Origin: Streptomyces sp. S.PNR 29
GTDB lineage: Bacteria > Actinomycetota > Actinomycetes > Streptomycetales > Streptomycetaceae
Direction of reading: 5' to 3'
Assembly: GCF_030386795.1 (NCBI RefSeq)
Contig: NZ_JANUQM010000001.1
Location: 492,363 to 556,362, forward strand
DNA: 64,000 nucleotides
Part shown: positions 36,220-44,081 of the stretch, piece by piece
How the letters are laid out: the number at the start of each line of letters is the position of its first letter
Position numbering within the stretch: the first letter of the stretch is position 1
Program-made: the position numbers and the translations under genes
The notes under the pieces: model-generated
The model's database searches: none
The model's input: the letters and a program-made list of their open reading frames with translations, nothing else
Told to the model about the DNA's origin: nothing

Positions 36220-36657
36220 ATGCCGGACACGATCGCCGAGCTCGCGCGCCGCCTGGCCGCTCTGGAACGACGCGTCACTGTCTTGGAGCGGGCCCGGCGT
36301 GCACCGTATCCACCGTGGCGCGATGTGCCGCTCACCGGGGACACCACGGTGGCTGACGCCGCGCAGCCTCCGCAGATGCGCGCGAACCCGTGGAACACGC
36401 TGGAATTCAGCGGCCGGATCGGATTGCCCGGCGGCCGGGCCGTGGACGAAGCAGTCGTCGCCCTTTTGCCGGAGGGCTTCTGGCCAGCCGTGCCCCGCAC
36501 GATCCCCGTCACTTCCGATGCGGCACGCCGTGCACTTCACCTCGATATCGATACCCAGGGTCAGGTGACCTTGCGGGTCCAGGACGGCGGCAGTGTGAAA
36601 GCCACCTGGCTCAGCCTCGACAGCGCCTCATGCCGCACGGATGGCGACGACGAGTAG
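36220..36657 (+). CDS. Small minor tail protein with coiled coil
   Basis: A 145-residue protein starting next to the preceding stop. Residues 1-28 are a trimeric-type coiled coil (IAELARRLAALERRVTVLERA). The rest is a beta domain (NTLEFSGRIGLPGG, ALHLDIDTQGQVTLRVQDGG). It looks like a small tail-tip or fibre-base protein. It is the last gene of the late plus-strand series before the lysis genes. Confidence 0.6.
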   Translation: MPDTIAELARRLAALERRVTVLERARRAPYPPWRDVPLTGDTTVADAAQPPQMRANPWNTLEFSGRIGLPGGRAVDEAVVALLPEGFWPAVPRTIPVTSDAARRALHLDIDTQGQVTLRVQDGGSVKATWLSLDSASCRTDGDDE

Positions 36658-36720
36658 AGGCCGCATCCACTGCACCGTCGCCGCTGTCCGGCAATGGCTC
36701 CGCAAGTGACCACCTGGCAG

Positions 36721-36924
36721 TCACGGCTTCAGCAGCTCCGGAATGCAAGTGGTAACCATCCTGAGGGGGTCCTGCGTGATCGCCGGGATCGCAGCCTGCG
36801 CACATGTGAGGAAGGTTCCGATGCTCCTGGGTGCGGCGGAGGGCGCAGAGGCGGCACTAGCAGGGGTGACCAGCACCCCGAGGAACACGATGGATCCAAC
36901 GGCAACAGCAACGGTGCGACGCAT
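36721..36924 (-). CDS. Small secreted protein (moron candidate)
   Basis: A 67-residue protein on the opposite strand. ATG 36924 follows GGGGAG by about 4 bases. A clear Sec signal peptide is seen (MRRTVAVAVGSIVFLGVLVTPASA, cleavage after ASA), leaving about 43 residues with two cysteines (FLTCAQ, TTCIPE) that could form a disulfide. I do not recognise the family. As an exported product encoded inside a phage it may act at the lysogen surface. Confidence 0.65.
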   Translation of the reverse strand: MRRTVAVAVGSIVFLGVLVTPASAASAPSAAPRSIGTFLTCAQAAIPAITQDPLRMVTTCIPELLKP

Positions 36925-37270
36925 GAACTCCCCTTCATTTAGGGACCTTGGATGAGCTATGCCTTCCACAGGTGACGATCTGCACACTCCGTACCCCTCA
37001 TGTGAGTTATGCCGTATCGATCCACCATCCTTGTGTTCGATGGCACCACGCGGCCAGAGAGACTCGCTCCTTACACCCGGACACACTGGCGAGTCTTGCC
37101 ACCTGACCCGTCGGACACGGCCTAACCCGGCAGGCAGGTCGATGCTGCTGGGTAGCATGACCATCGGGTGACCCTCCGCCCATGCTTCACAGCCAACTCC
37201 CGAGGGACCGGCCCGCATCAGCGGAGTCCGGCCGAATGCCATACGGCGCAGGGGAGAAGGCGAAGCGAGC
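36925..37270. other. Gap before the lysis genes
   Basis: 346 bases that must contain the promoter of the minus-strand secreted protein and possibly one for the endolysin. I see no gene, no strong hairpin and no clear -35/-10 pair. Confidence 0.4.
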
Positions 37271-38485
37271 GTGGCAACTCCGTTGAGCACGGACAGGTTT
37301 CTATCTGTGCTGAAGCACGCGGGCCTCGGCGTCGTCGAGCACGGCAAGTGGCGTACCCACAACCGCAACACCCACGGCAACTGGGGCCCCGTGAACGGGG
37401 TCATGATCCACCACACTGGCCCCTACTCGTCCGAGGCCGACATGGTGGAGCTGTGCCGTGTCGGCTACCAGGACCTCCCCGGGCCGCTGTGCCACGGGGT
37501 GATCGACCGCTCCGGCACCATCCACCTGGTCGGCTACGGCCGCACCAACCACGCCGGCATGGGCGACACCGACGTCCTGCTCGCTGTCATCGCGGAGAAG
37601 AACACGCTCCCGCGCGACAACGAGGCCGACACCGACGGCAACCGGCACTTCTACGGCTTCGAGTGCATCAACACCGGCGACCAGCCATGGCCCGCCGCGC
37701 AGTTGGACGCCATGGCGCGCGCCGCCGCGGCGTTGTGCCGCGCCCACGGCTGGAACGAGCGCAGCGTCATCGGTCACAAGGAGTGGCAGCCGGGCAAGCC
37801 GGATCCCGGTGGCATCGACATGGACGACTTCCGCGCTCGCGTCGCACGCCATCTGAAGGACGACGACAAGACACCGGACAGGCCGAAGCCCACGCCTGAA
37901 CCGGAGCCGTCCCCCAAGCCCAAGCCGAGGCCAGTCCCGAAATACGCGGCGTACCCCGGCAGGGGCTTCTTCCGCGACGGCCGGACCTCACCGGTGATCG
38001 CGGCCATGGCCAAGCGGCTGATCGCCGAGGGCTGCGACTCCTACGACACCCCGCCCGGCCCCGTGTGGAACGACGCGCACCGCCGTTCGTACGCCGCCTG
38101 GCAGATCAAACGCGGGCACCACGGCGCCGCCGCCGACGGCATCCCCGGCCCGGAGACGTGGGCTGCACTGCGCGTGCCACGCACAGCCGGCACCACCGAT
38201 CCGACGCCTCCCGCACCCCCGGAACAGGAGCACGACCCCATGCCGCAGGCCCTCGCCGACATAGCGGAGCGGACCATCGCCACCTACGTTCAGTCGGTCC
38301 TGGGCCTGATGGCAGCCTCCAGCACTACCGACCTGGTGTCGCTCTCCGCATGGCAGGCCGCCGCCGTCGCCGCGATACCCGCAGGCCTGTCGGCGCTGAA
38401 GTCCACACTCGGCACGGTCCTCGGACGCGCCGGCACGGCGTCCTGGCTGCCGCGCAAACACGACCCAGCCACCCCCAAGTACTGA
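37271..38485 (+). CDS. Endolysin: amidase with binding domain and C-terminal holin-like domain
   Basis: A 404-residue protein. Residues 1-190 are an Amidase_2/PGRP-type N-acetylmuramoyl-L-alanine amidase with zinc ligand candidates H47/H48 (MIHHTG), H169 (IGHKEW) and D178 (KPDPGG). A Pro/Lys linker (about 198-222) leads to a peptidoglycan-binding domain (FFRDGRTSPVIAAMAKRL...DGIPGPETWAAL, 228-303). From residue 324 on the protein turns into a holin-like hydrophobic domain, which is unusual for an endolysin. That part has its own start site and is listed separately. The gene starts at GTG 37271. Confidence 0.88.
   Translation: MATPLSTDRFLSVLKHAGLGVVEHGKWRTHNRNTHGNWGPVNGVMIHHTGPYSSEADMVELCRVGYQDLPGPLCHGVIDRSGTIHLVGYGRTNHAGMGDTDVLLAVIAEKNTLPRDNEADTDGNRHFYGFECINTGDQPWPAAQLDAMARAAAALCRAHGWNERSVIGHKEWQPGKPDPGGIDMDDFRARVARHLKDDDKTPDRPKPTPEPEPSPKPKPRPVPKYAAYPGRGFFRDGRTSPVIAAMAKRLIAEGCDSYDTPPGPVWNDAHRRSYAAWQIKRGHHGAAADGIPGPETWAALRVPRTAGTTDPTPPAPPEQEHDPMPQALADIAERTIATYVQSVLGLMAASSTTDLVSLSAWQAAAVAAIPAGLSALKSTLGTVLGRAGTASWLPRKHDPATPKY
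38240..38485 (+). CDS. Holin-like protein made from an internal start in the endolysin gene
   Basis: In the endolysin frame, ATG 38240 is preceded by ACAGGAG with 9 bases spacing, so an 81-residue product can be made separately. It reads like an r1t-type holin: MPQALADIAERTIATYVQSV, a hydrophobic segment, WQAAAVAAIPAGLSALKSTL as a second transmembrane helix, and a charged tail (LPRKHD). Holins make the membrane lesions that time lysis. Whether free holin, fusion or both are made cannot be told from sequence. Confidence 0.65.
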   Translation: MPQALADIAERTIATYVQSVLGLMAASSTTDLVSLSAWQAAAVAAIPAGLSALKSTLGTVLGRAGTASWLPRKHDPATPKY

Positions 38486-38511
38486 CCCGCAGCCGGAGAC
38501 AAGGAGCACCC

Positions 38512-38757
38512 GTGCCCGAGGGAGAGATCGCGCTGGCCCTTGCCGAGCTGCGCAGCGCCCTGGAAGTCGGCCTTGCCCGTATCGACGGGCAGCTGGCGCT
38601 GCTCGTTCAGCGCAGTGACCAGACGGACAAGGCCGTCGAGGACCTGGAACAACGGGTGACCTCACTGGAGAAGGGGAGGTGGCCGCTGCCGACCATCGCC
38701 GTCCTGGCGTCCGTGATGGCAGTGGCGCTGACGGTACTCGGCGTGATCCGAGGCTGA
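38512..38757 (+). CDS. Small membrane protein of the lysis cassette
   Basis: An 81-residue protein starting at GTG 38512 behind AAGGAG. Residues 5-55 are coiled coil (LALAELRSALEVGLARIDGQLALL ... VEDLEQRVTSLEKG) and 58-78 are one transmembrane helix (LPTIAVLASVMAVALTVLGV). Such proteins follow endolysin genes in many actinophages and are thought to act as a second holin or antiholin. Confidence 0.65.
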   Translation: MPEGEIALALAELRSALEVGLARIDGQLALLVQRSDQTDKAVEDLEQRVTSLEKGRWPLPTIAVLASVMAVALTVLGVIRG

Positions 38758-38845
38758 GCCAGCACTCCCTGTCGCGCAGTGGTGTCCGACACCGCGCCTA
38801 GCGTCGGACGCATCACTCGCTCCTACCCGTGACCTGGGGGTCTTC

Positions 38846-39304
38846 ATGGATACGACGCACCTGCTCGTGACCGACTTGGAGGTGGACACCGCCCTCACGG
38901 AACAGTCGGTCCCGCTCGCGGTCCGCACCGTCTGGCAACTGCTGCGCGAGTCGGACGTGCGGCTCAGCGAAGCCGTCGCCCTGGACGTGCCGGACGTGGA
39001 ACTCGCGGACCGCGTGGTCGTGCTCCGGGAGACCAGGGAAGGCGGCGTATTCGAGGCAGACGTCACCTCGGCCACGGCCGCCCAGCTGGCTGAGCTGATC
39101 GGCACCAGGCAGAGCGGACCGGTGTTCACCATCGACGGCCGGAGGCTGGGCGCCGACGAAGTGGCGGCCCTGTTCCGGAAGGTCACGGGGAAGAGCGTGC
39201 ACGCCCTGGGTTTCACCCGGCAGGTCCGCAGTCACCGAGGGACGGACCGCCCGAGGATCGTTGAGCAGGCCGCGCCTGTCCAAGGGCCGACGAAGCCCGC
39301 GTAG
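38846..39304 (+). CDS. Tyrosine-recombinase-like mini-protein
   Basis: A 152-residue protein. The pattern LLRESDVRLSEAVALDVPDVEL is like the Arg-I box of tyrosine recombinases (G.R.SE...L...D). Later GPVFTIDGRRLGADEVAALFRKVTGKSVHALGFTRQVR resembles the region up to the H-x-x-R box. No C-terminal GH...Y box with the catalytic tyrosine is present, and the whole is half the size of an integrase. It may be a degenerate or DNA-binding-only relative. It lies between the lysis genes and the early region, where many temperate phages carry their integrase. Confidence 0.45.
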   Translation: MDTTHLLVTDLEVDTALTEQSVPLAVRTVWQLLRESDVRLSEAVALDVPDVELADRVVVLRETREGGVFEADVTSATAAQLAELIGTRQSGPVFTIDGRRLGADEVAALFRKVTGKSVHALGFTRQVRSHRGTDRPRIVEQAAPVQGPTKPA

Positions 39305-39326
39305 CTGGGGAGTGCGGGCAAAGAGA

Positions 39327-39351
39327 TGGCCCCCGCTTCGAGCGGGGGCCA
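39327..39351 (+). terminator. Rho-independent-type hairpin after the 38.8-39.3 kb gene
   Basis: TGGCCCCCGCT pairs perfectly with AGCGGGGGCCA around a TCG loop (11 pairs). It probably ends late transcription. Confidence 0.75.
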
Positions 39352-39356
39352 GTTGG

Positions 39357-39368
39357 CCCTCTTGGAGA
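39357..39368 (+). repeat. CTCTTGGAGA leader, copy 1 (orphan)
   Basis: CCCTCTTGGAGA without a gene at the usual distance; the next good start is about 100 bases on. It may be a relic of a lost gene. Confidence 0.5.
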
Positions 39369-39470
39369 AAGACCGCTGCCTACGATAACAGCGCCCGCCG
39401 AGCTGGCCGGCGGTGCAGTGTGGCTACGCTCTGGCGTCGGCACGCGCAAGGGATAGCGGAGGACGGGGCG

Positions 39471-40040
39471 ATGCATCTGCCGAAGCCGTATCTGGTGGGT
39501 CACCAGGAGTTCGCTGCCCTGTACGGGGTCGAGGCGCAGATGGTGTCGCAGTGGCTGCATCCCAGCCGCGGTGTCCTGGACCCGGCAAGCGCCATCGTCG
39601 TCTCGGGGGTGCGCTACTGGCCGCTGGGGTTCGCGTGCCGCTTCGGGCGCACGACGCCCCGGCCGAAGTTGCTGGACGTCCGCTACAAGGAACGGCTCAT
39701 TGCGGAACAGGGCGAGGGCTGGGAAGCCGACTCCCGGGAGCAACTGCCCCCGATCGTCGGCCAGCAGGAGATCATCGAGCTGTTCCACCTGCCATCCCAG
39801 GGCACCCTGGCCACGCGTATCGCTGCGGGCAACTTCCCACAGGAGGACTGGCTGCTGTCCGGGTCGATGCTGTGGCTGCTGGACACGGTGCTCGGTGCGG
39901 TGCCCGAGCTGCGCGCGACAGCGCGCAGCCTGGCCTGGGAGGTCGACGACCTGGTGGCGGCTGCTCTGCGCGAGGGCACCTACGACGGCCCGGGCTCGAA
40001 GGTGCTGACGCGGGGACGGTACGCACGAAAGAGCCTCTGA
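39471..40040 (+). CDS. Putative HTH regulatory protein
   Basis: A 189-residue protein from ATG 39471 (GCGGAGGA upstream). Two similar units of about 60 residues are visible, each with a helix-turn-helix-like start: LVGHQEFAALYGVEAQMVSQWL and IVGQQEIIELFHLPSQGTLATRI, followed by aromatic residues. This is the layout of phage DNA-binding regulators with duplicated wHTH units. It precedes the early gene region and promoter P1. A regulatory role in the lysis-lysogeny switch is possible but unproven. Confidence 0.5.
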   Translation: MHLPKPYLVGHQEFAALYGVEAQMVSQWLHPSRGVLDPASAIVVSGVRYWPLGFACRFGRTTPRPKLLDVRYKERLIAEQGEGWEADSREQLPPIVGQQEIIELFHLPSQGTLATRIAAGNFPQEDWLLSGSMLWLLDTVLGAVPELRATARSLAWEVDDLVAAALREGTYDGPGSKVLTRGRYARKSL

Positions 40041-40053
40041 CCTGCGCAAACAC

Positions 40054-40085
40054 TGTACACGCAGCCTGAATGCGAATAAGATATA
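40054..40085 (+). promoter_or_regulatory. Phage promoter P1 (TGTACA-17-TAAGAT)
   Basis: -35-like TGTACA (40054-40059), a 17-base spacer and -10 TAAGAT (40077-40082). The block TGCGAATAAGATATA is identical to that of P2 at 44036-44050. A CCCCT...AGGGG hairpin (40093-40108) follows in the leader. Confidence 0.6.
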
Positions 40086-40130
40086 CCTACATCCCCTCCT
40101 CGAAGGGGCTCATTCGCAAAGGAGGCATGC

Positions 40131-40349
40131 ATGCAGCTTGTACATACACCCGCCGGTGACGGCGTCGCCGTCATGACGGTGCCGGAGATCCTGCTCATCG
40201 AAGTCGCCCTGTCGCGCTACGTGCTGGACAATCCGAACTCCCACCTGGCCGTCCGCATGCTCGCGGACGTCTCCCGCGCCAACGAGCAGCGCGAAGCGCG
40301 CATGGAGGATCTGGCCGAGCGCGACGTCGAGGAGTCCGTGGAGCCGTGA
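40131..40349 (+). CDS. Small early phage protein, unknown function
   Basis: A 72-residue acidic protein right after promoter P1. ATG 40131 has an excellent ribosome site (AAAGGAGG). It is a mostly helical protein (PEILLIEVALSRYVL, LAVRMLADVSRANEQREAR) with an acidic C-terminus. I do not recognise it. Confidence 0.6.
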   Translation: MQLVHTPAGDGVAVMTVPEILLIEVALSRYVLDNPNSHLAVRMLADVSRANEQREARMEDLAERDVEESVEP

Positions 40350-40398
40350 AGGTGCGCCTGCGGTAACTGGGGTTGATCACACGCCTCTTCACCCCTCA

Positions 40399-40410
40399 AG
40401 ATAGGTGACA
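40399..40410 (+). repeat. AGATAGGTGACA element, copy 1
   Basis: Exact 12-bp element 31 bases before the gene at 40441; two more identical copies lie at 44401 and 49239. Confidence 0.6.
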
Positions 40411-40440
40411 CATTTCGAGCCGTTCTTGAGGTGGTGGGGT

Positions 40441-40785
40441 ATGGAAGGCGTCCAGGACGAGATACCTGGCCTGGTGATCCACACAGTGCGGCAGCCCGAC
40501 GGCCAGGCGGCCACGATCCAGGCGCAGTTCGAGGCGTTCCACCGGCTCAACCCCTGGGTGCTGCGCGCGCTGGAGACTCTGACGGCCAACTACCTCCAGC
40601 GCGGCGCCACCCGCGTGGGCATCGGAATGCTCTTCGAGGTTCTGCGCTGGCGTTACGCCACGGCCACCGAAGGCGACGAGTTCCGCCTCAACAACAACTT
40701 CCGCAGCCGGTACGTCCGGCTCCTCATCGAGCGCCACCCCGAATGGGCTGGCGCCTTCGAGGTCCGCAGCCTGCGGACCCACTGA
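40441..40785 (+). CDS. Conserved early phage protein of unknown function
   Basis: A 114-residue protein from ATG 40441. It has a helical core (IQAQFEAFHRLNPWVLRALETLTANYLQRG) and a C-terminal part with aromatic/basic residues (YVRLLIERHPEWAGAFEVRSLRTH). Proteins of this type occur upstream of recombination genes in several actinophages; it may bind DNA. It is followed closely by the Bet gene. Confidence 0.55.
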   Translation: MEGVQDEIPGLVIHTVRQPDGQAATIQAQFEAFHRLNPWVLRALETLTANYLQRGATRVGIGMLFEVLRWRYATATEGDEFRLNNNFRSRYVRLLIERHPEWAGAFEVRSLRTH

Positions 40786-40796
40786 CCTCTTGGAGA
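40786..40796 (+). repeat. CTCTTGGAGA leader, copy 2
   Basis: CCTCTTGGAGA 4 bases before the GTG start of the Bet-type recombinase gene; it supplies the ribosome-binding GGAGA. Confidence 0.6.
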
Positions 40797-40800
40797 GAAC

Positions 40801-41778
40801 GTGACCGACGAACCATCCGCCGAGCCCGCCGCCGTGGAGGGCACGGTGGTCGAAGCAGCCCAGACTGCCAGCCCGGCTGTCCCGGCGAGCGCCATCGTCC
40901 TGCGCGCCGACCAGGACGAGTTCGACCACAAGCAGCTGTCAACGCTTGCCCTGATCAGCCCCGGCCTGGCCGGCGCCCCGCGCGGGCACCTGGCGATGTT
41001 CTTCCACTACTGCGTGAGGACCGGCCTCGATCCGTTCGCGCGGCAGATCTACATGATCGGCCGCACCAACTGGAAGGCGGCCGACAACCCCGACGAGCCC
41101 GAGAAGACATGGACCATCCAGACCGGGATCGACGGATTCCGCACCGTCGCCCACCGGGCTGCGGCGAAGGCGGGGGAGTCCATCTCCTACGAGGACACCG
41201 TCTACTACGACTCCGAGGGCAACGCCCACGACGTCTGGCTGTCGAAGGCGTACCCGGCCGCGGTCAAGGTCACCGTCCTGCGCGGCACCAGCCGGTTCCC
41301 GTTCATCGCGCGCTGGGACGAGTTCGCCCCGACGTACTACGACCGCAAGCAGGGCGCGTACGTCGTGGCGAAGATGTGGCAGCAGATGCCTGCCCACATG
41401 CTCCGCAAGTGCGCCGAGGCCGGCGCGCTGCGCATGGCCGCGCCGCAGGACCTGTCCGGCGTCTACGTGGACGAGGAGATGGAGCGGGTCGACGCCGAAG
41501 GCGTCGTCCGCGAGGCGGAGGAAGTGACCCGGCGCCTGCGTGCGGCAGCCGGCCTGGAGAAGAGCGAGCGGACGGACGACGAGTCCGGCGACCCGGCCGC
41601 CGAGACGACACCGCCGAAGAAGCGGCCACGCAAGCGGACCCAACCCCGCCCCGAGCCGGAGTCGGGCCCAGAGCCAGAGGGAGAGGACACGGCCGCGGGC
41701 GAGGTGCTCATCACGCGCCGCAAGCGCCCCACCGGCAAGCGCATCGCTCCCAGGGCCGCCCGCTCATCAGCCGACTGA
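40801..41778 (+). CDS. bet: Bet/RecT-family single-strand annealing recombinase
   Basis: A 325-residue protein. Residues 40-240 match the phage Bet (Red beta)/RecT fold: FFHYCVRTGLDPFARQIYMIGR, TIQTGIDGFRTVAHRAA, PAAVKVTVLRG and the C-part YDRKQGAYVVAKMWQQMPAHMLRKCAEAGALR. The tail after 260 is a charged, disordered Pro/Glu/Lys linker. It anneals single strands during phage recombination and replication and is paired with the nuclease gene downstream, as Red beta is with Red alpha. Confidence 0.9.
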   Translation: MTDEPSAEPAAVEGTVVEAAQTASPAVPASAIVLRADQDEFDHKQLSTLALISPGLAGAPRGHLAMFFHYCVRTGLDPFARQIYMIGRTNWKAADNPDEPEKTWTIQTGIDGFRTVAHRAAAKAGESISYEDTVYYDSEGNAHDVWLSKAYPAAVKVTVLRGTSRFPFIARWDEFAPTYYDRKQGAYVVAKMWQQMPAHMLRKCAEAGALRMAAPQDLSGVYVDEEMERVDAEGVVREAEEVTRRLRAAAGLEKSERTDDESGDPAAETTPPKKRPRKRTQPRPEPESGPEPEGEDTAAGEVLITRRKRPTGKRIAPRAARSSAD

Positions 41779-41855
41779 CGACCTCTGACCCCTTCTCGCT
41801 CCGGGGTGCCGCCGTCCGCGCGGAGGGCGGCACCCCGCTCCGCTGGAGATCATCC

Positions 41856-42992
41856 GTGACCATCGCTACCCCCGAGCGGCCTGTCAGCCTGTGGCCCGCA
41901 GCCCACGCGGCCGACGCACGCCGCCCCCGTTCCCTGCAAACCAAGATCGGCGCGAGCGACACCGTGTGCGCGCGGCGCGCCGGCTACCTCCTGCACGGCC
42001 GCACCCCCACCGACGGCGGCGAGAAGCGCAAAGCGATTCTCGGCACCTGGCTGCACGAAGGCGCGCTCGACGCAGTCCGTCACGAGTACGGCTGGATCAT
42101 CGAGCGCCGCGTCGAGGACGACACCATCCGAGGCCACATCGACGCCGTCCAGCTCGACGGCCGCACCGCCTCCCGGCTGCCCAGGCGGCTGCGCCCGAGT
42201 CTCCCGGCCGAGGAACTGACCGTGGAGGACATCAAGACCAAGAGCACCTTCCAGTGGGACAACATCCTGCGGTACGGGGCCAGCGACGCCGAGATCCGCC
42301 AAGTCCTGCTCTACGCAGACTTGTTGCGTACCGAGGGCTTCGCCGACATCGACGGTCAGCGGCAGCTCGCCCGTCTCGGCCCGCTGCCCGTCGGCCGCAT
42401 CCGGTTCAGGTTCCTCAACCGCGACTCGGGCGAGGATCACGTCCAGGAGATGCCCTTCAACGCCGAGCGGGCGCAGGGCGCGCGCTGGTGGGTGGATCAG
42501 GTGCGCGCTGCCGAGACTCCCGAGGACCTGCCGCGCACCTTTCCCGGGCCCGGCCTGTCTGCGATCTGCGACAACTGCCCCTTCAAGACGGCCTGCTGGG
42601 GACCGACGATCGCTGGTCGCCGCCCGCAGAGCATGCTCGTCCACGACGACGCCGAGCGAGAGCAGGCACTGGCCGAGTACGTCCAGGTGACCGAGCAGAT
42701 CAGGCCGCTCAAGGACCGCCTGAAGGTACTGCGCGCCAGGCTCGACGGAGCCGAGGAGGGCGTGTACGGCGACAACGAGCTGTCGTGGAGCGGCGGCAAC
42801 CCGACCAAGGTCGACGACGTGGACGCCATGGTCGCCCTCTTCAAGCAGGCCGGGCTGCCGGTACCGATGACGCCCGACACTGCACTGATGAAAGCCCAGC
42901 TCACGGCGGCCGGCATACCCGTGCCCGTACGCCTCGACCACGAGCGGCGCACCAGCGTGAGCATCAACGTCACCGTGCGCAAGAAACCCTGA
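41856..42992 (+). CDS. PD-(D/E)XK nuclease, Cas4/RecB-like, with Fe-S cysteines
   Basis: A 378-residue protein starting at GTG 41856 with GGAG upstream. The nuclease core is complete: H67 (TWLHEG), D96 (IRGHID), and E124-D125-I-K127 (VEDIKTKS). Cysteines C38 and C238, C241, C247 (CDNCPFKTACWG) can hold a [4Fe-4S] cluster as in Cas4/AddB. A Q...Y motif (IRQVLLYADLL) follows. It is the exonuclease partner of the Bet protein, making 3' single strands. Confidence 0.85.
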   Translation: MTIATPERPVSLWPAAHAADARRPRSLQTKIGASDTVCARRAGYLLHGRTPTDGGEKRKAILGTWLHEGALDAVRHEYGWIIERRVEDDTIRGHIDAVQLDGRTASRLPRRLRPSLPAEELTVEDIKTKSTFQWDNILRYGASDAEIRQVLLYADLLRTEGFADIDGQRQLARLGPLPVGRIRFRFLNRDSGEDHVQEMPFNAERAQGARWWVDQVRAAETPEDLPRTFPGPGLSAICDNCPFKTACWGPTIAGRRPQSMLVHDDAEREQALAEYVQVTEQIRPLKDRLKVLRARLDGAEEGVYGDNELSWSGGNPTKVDDVDAMVALFKQAGLPVPMTPDTALMKAQLTAAGIPVPVRLDHERRTSVSINVTVRKKP

Positions 42993-43082
42993 CCCGCTCC
43001 CCGGGCACGGGGGCAGGACCGCCGCCAGTTCTGCCTCTGCCCCAGTGCGGCCACGACCGAACGGAACACGGAAGAGGTACTG

Positions 43083-43997
43083 GTGAGCATCCAGCTGATG
43101 GTGGTCGCGGCCTACCTGCCGAAGGAGGTGATCAACCAGACGCAGAAGCTGGTCCTGATGAAGATCGCGGACTCCGCCGACGACCAAACCCGCCTGGCCC
43201 GGCCCGGCCTTGAGCGGATGATGGCGTGGGCGGGCGTGGGCGAGAAGCGGGTCATCGGGGTCGTCACGGAACTGGTCGGCCTCGGCCTGGTCGAGCGCAC
43301 CGAGATCGGTCGCGTCGGTCGGCGCGCCGAGTACAAGGTCTTTCCGCATGGAGTGCCCCCGATTCCGTCGACCGAGGAGCTGATCGAGTGGCGTCGTGTG
43401 GCACGGCGCGCCCCCACGAACCCCCGGCTGGCCCGGAAGGTGCCGCGGCGTAAGCCGTCGGCGGCAGCCCGCACCCAGCAGGACGTGGCGTCGCGGGAGG
43501 AGACGCGTGCCTTGGACGGGGCGCGGGAGGAGGGAGGGTTTCCCCAGGGAAACCCTCAAGACGGGCCGGGGAGGGTTCCCCCAAGGAAACCCAGTGGGTT
43601 TCCCCACGGAGACCAAGAGGGTTTCCCCACGGAAACCCCTTCTCTTCCTTCTCCTTCCTACCTCCTTCCTTACCCCCCTACCCCAGGGGCGGGCGTTGCG
43701 CGGGAGGCGCAGGAGCACACCGAGGATCCGCCGTCGTCCGGCTGCCCGGCCCATCCGCGGCCTGCCGCCAACTGCCGTGCGTGCGGGACGAACCCGCGGG
43801 CCATTCGCGAGCGGGCGCAGCGCGAGGCCGCCGAGAAGGAGCGCATCAGCCAGCAGGAGTGGCTGAGGGAGTTCTTCGCCGAGCAGGAGCGGCGTGTGGC
43901 CGAGACTGACCCGCAGGCGCTGGAGATGGCCCGCCAACGGGTGCGCGAGCTGGCCCGCCTGGGCCGCACACGACGTCCCAACTCCCGTGGTGAATAG
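43083..43997 (+). CDS. Winged-helix replication initiator-like protein carrying the phage origin in its gene
   Basis: A 304-residue protein starting at GTG 43083. The first 95 residues are a winged-helix domain (MIQLMVVAAYLPKE-type start, QKLVLMKIADSADD, RMMAWAGVGEKRVIGVV, GLVERTEIGRVGRRAEYKV) like phage replication proteins. A low-complexity middle (150-200, GFPQGNP..GFPHGD..GFPTETP) is encoded by iteron DNA. The C-terminal part has a CPAHPRPAANCRAC metal-site-like stretch and long charged helices. Lambda O has the same plan, with the origin inside the initiator gene. Confidence 0.7.
   Translation: MSIQLMVVAAYLPKEVINQTQKLVLMKIADSADDQTRLARPGLERMMAWAGVGEKRVIGVVTELVGLGLVERTEIGRVGRRAEYKVFPHGVPPIPSTEELIEWRRVARRAPTNPRLARKVPRRKPSAAARTQQDVASREETRALDGAREEGGFPQGNPQDGPGRVPPRKPSGFPHGDQEGFPTETPSLPSPSYLLPYPPTPGAGVAREAQEHTEDPPSSGCPAHPRPAANCRACGTNPRAIRERAQREAAEKERISQQEWLREFFAEQERRVAETDPQALEMARQRVRELARLGRTRRPNSRGE
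43536..43684 (+). other. Putative phage replication origin (iterons plus pyrimidine tract)
   Basis: Four near-palindromic iterons of about 20 bp with consensus GGGTTTCCCCAnGGAAACCC start at 43536, 43573, 43596 and 43619; the last three are spaced 23 bp apart. They are followed at once by a C/T-only-like tract (about 43636-43684) with almost no purines on this strand. The set lies inside the winged-helix replication gene. Confidence 0.65.
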
Positions 43998-44019
43998 GCG
44001 CCTTGGAAGATCACCACCA

Positions 44020-44050
44020 TTGACGCCCCAAGGTGTGCGAATAAGATATA
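44020..44050 (+). promoter_or_regulatory. Phage promoter P2 (TTGACG-16-TAAGAT)
   Basis: -35 TTGACG (44020-44025), 16-base spacer, -10 TAAGAT (44042-44047) inside TGCGAATAAGATATA. A perfect GGTTCGAA-ACCCC-TTCGAACC hairpin (44057-44077) follows in the leader of the next gene. Confidence 0.75.
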
Positions 44051-44056
44051 AATATC

Positions 44057-44077
44057 GGTTCGAAACCCCTTCGAACC
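44057..44077 (+). promoter_or_regulatory. Leader hairpin after P2
   Basis: Perfect 8-bp inverted repeat GGTTCGAA/TTCGAACC with a 5-base loop just downstream of the P2 start point; possible operator or mRNA-stabilising stem. Confidence 0.5.
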
Positions 44078-44081
44078 CAAA

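Noticed and set aside
37168..37899. Alternative plus frame overlapping the endolysin start
   Set aside because: Arg/His/Pro-rich product without motifs; the endolysin frame has clear amidase zinc ligands.
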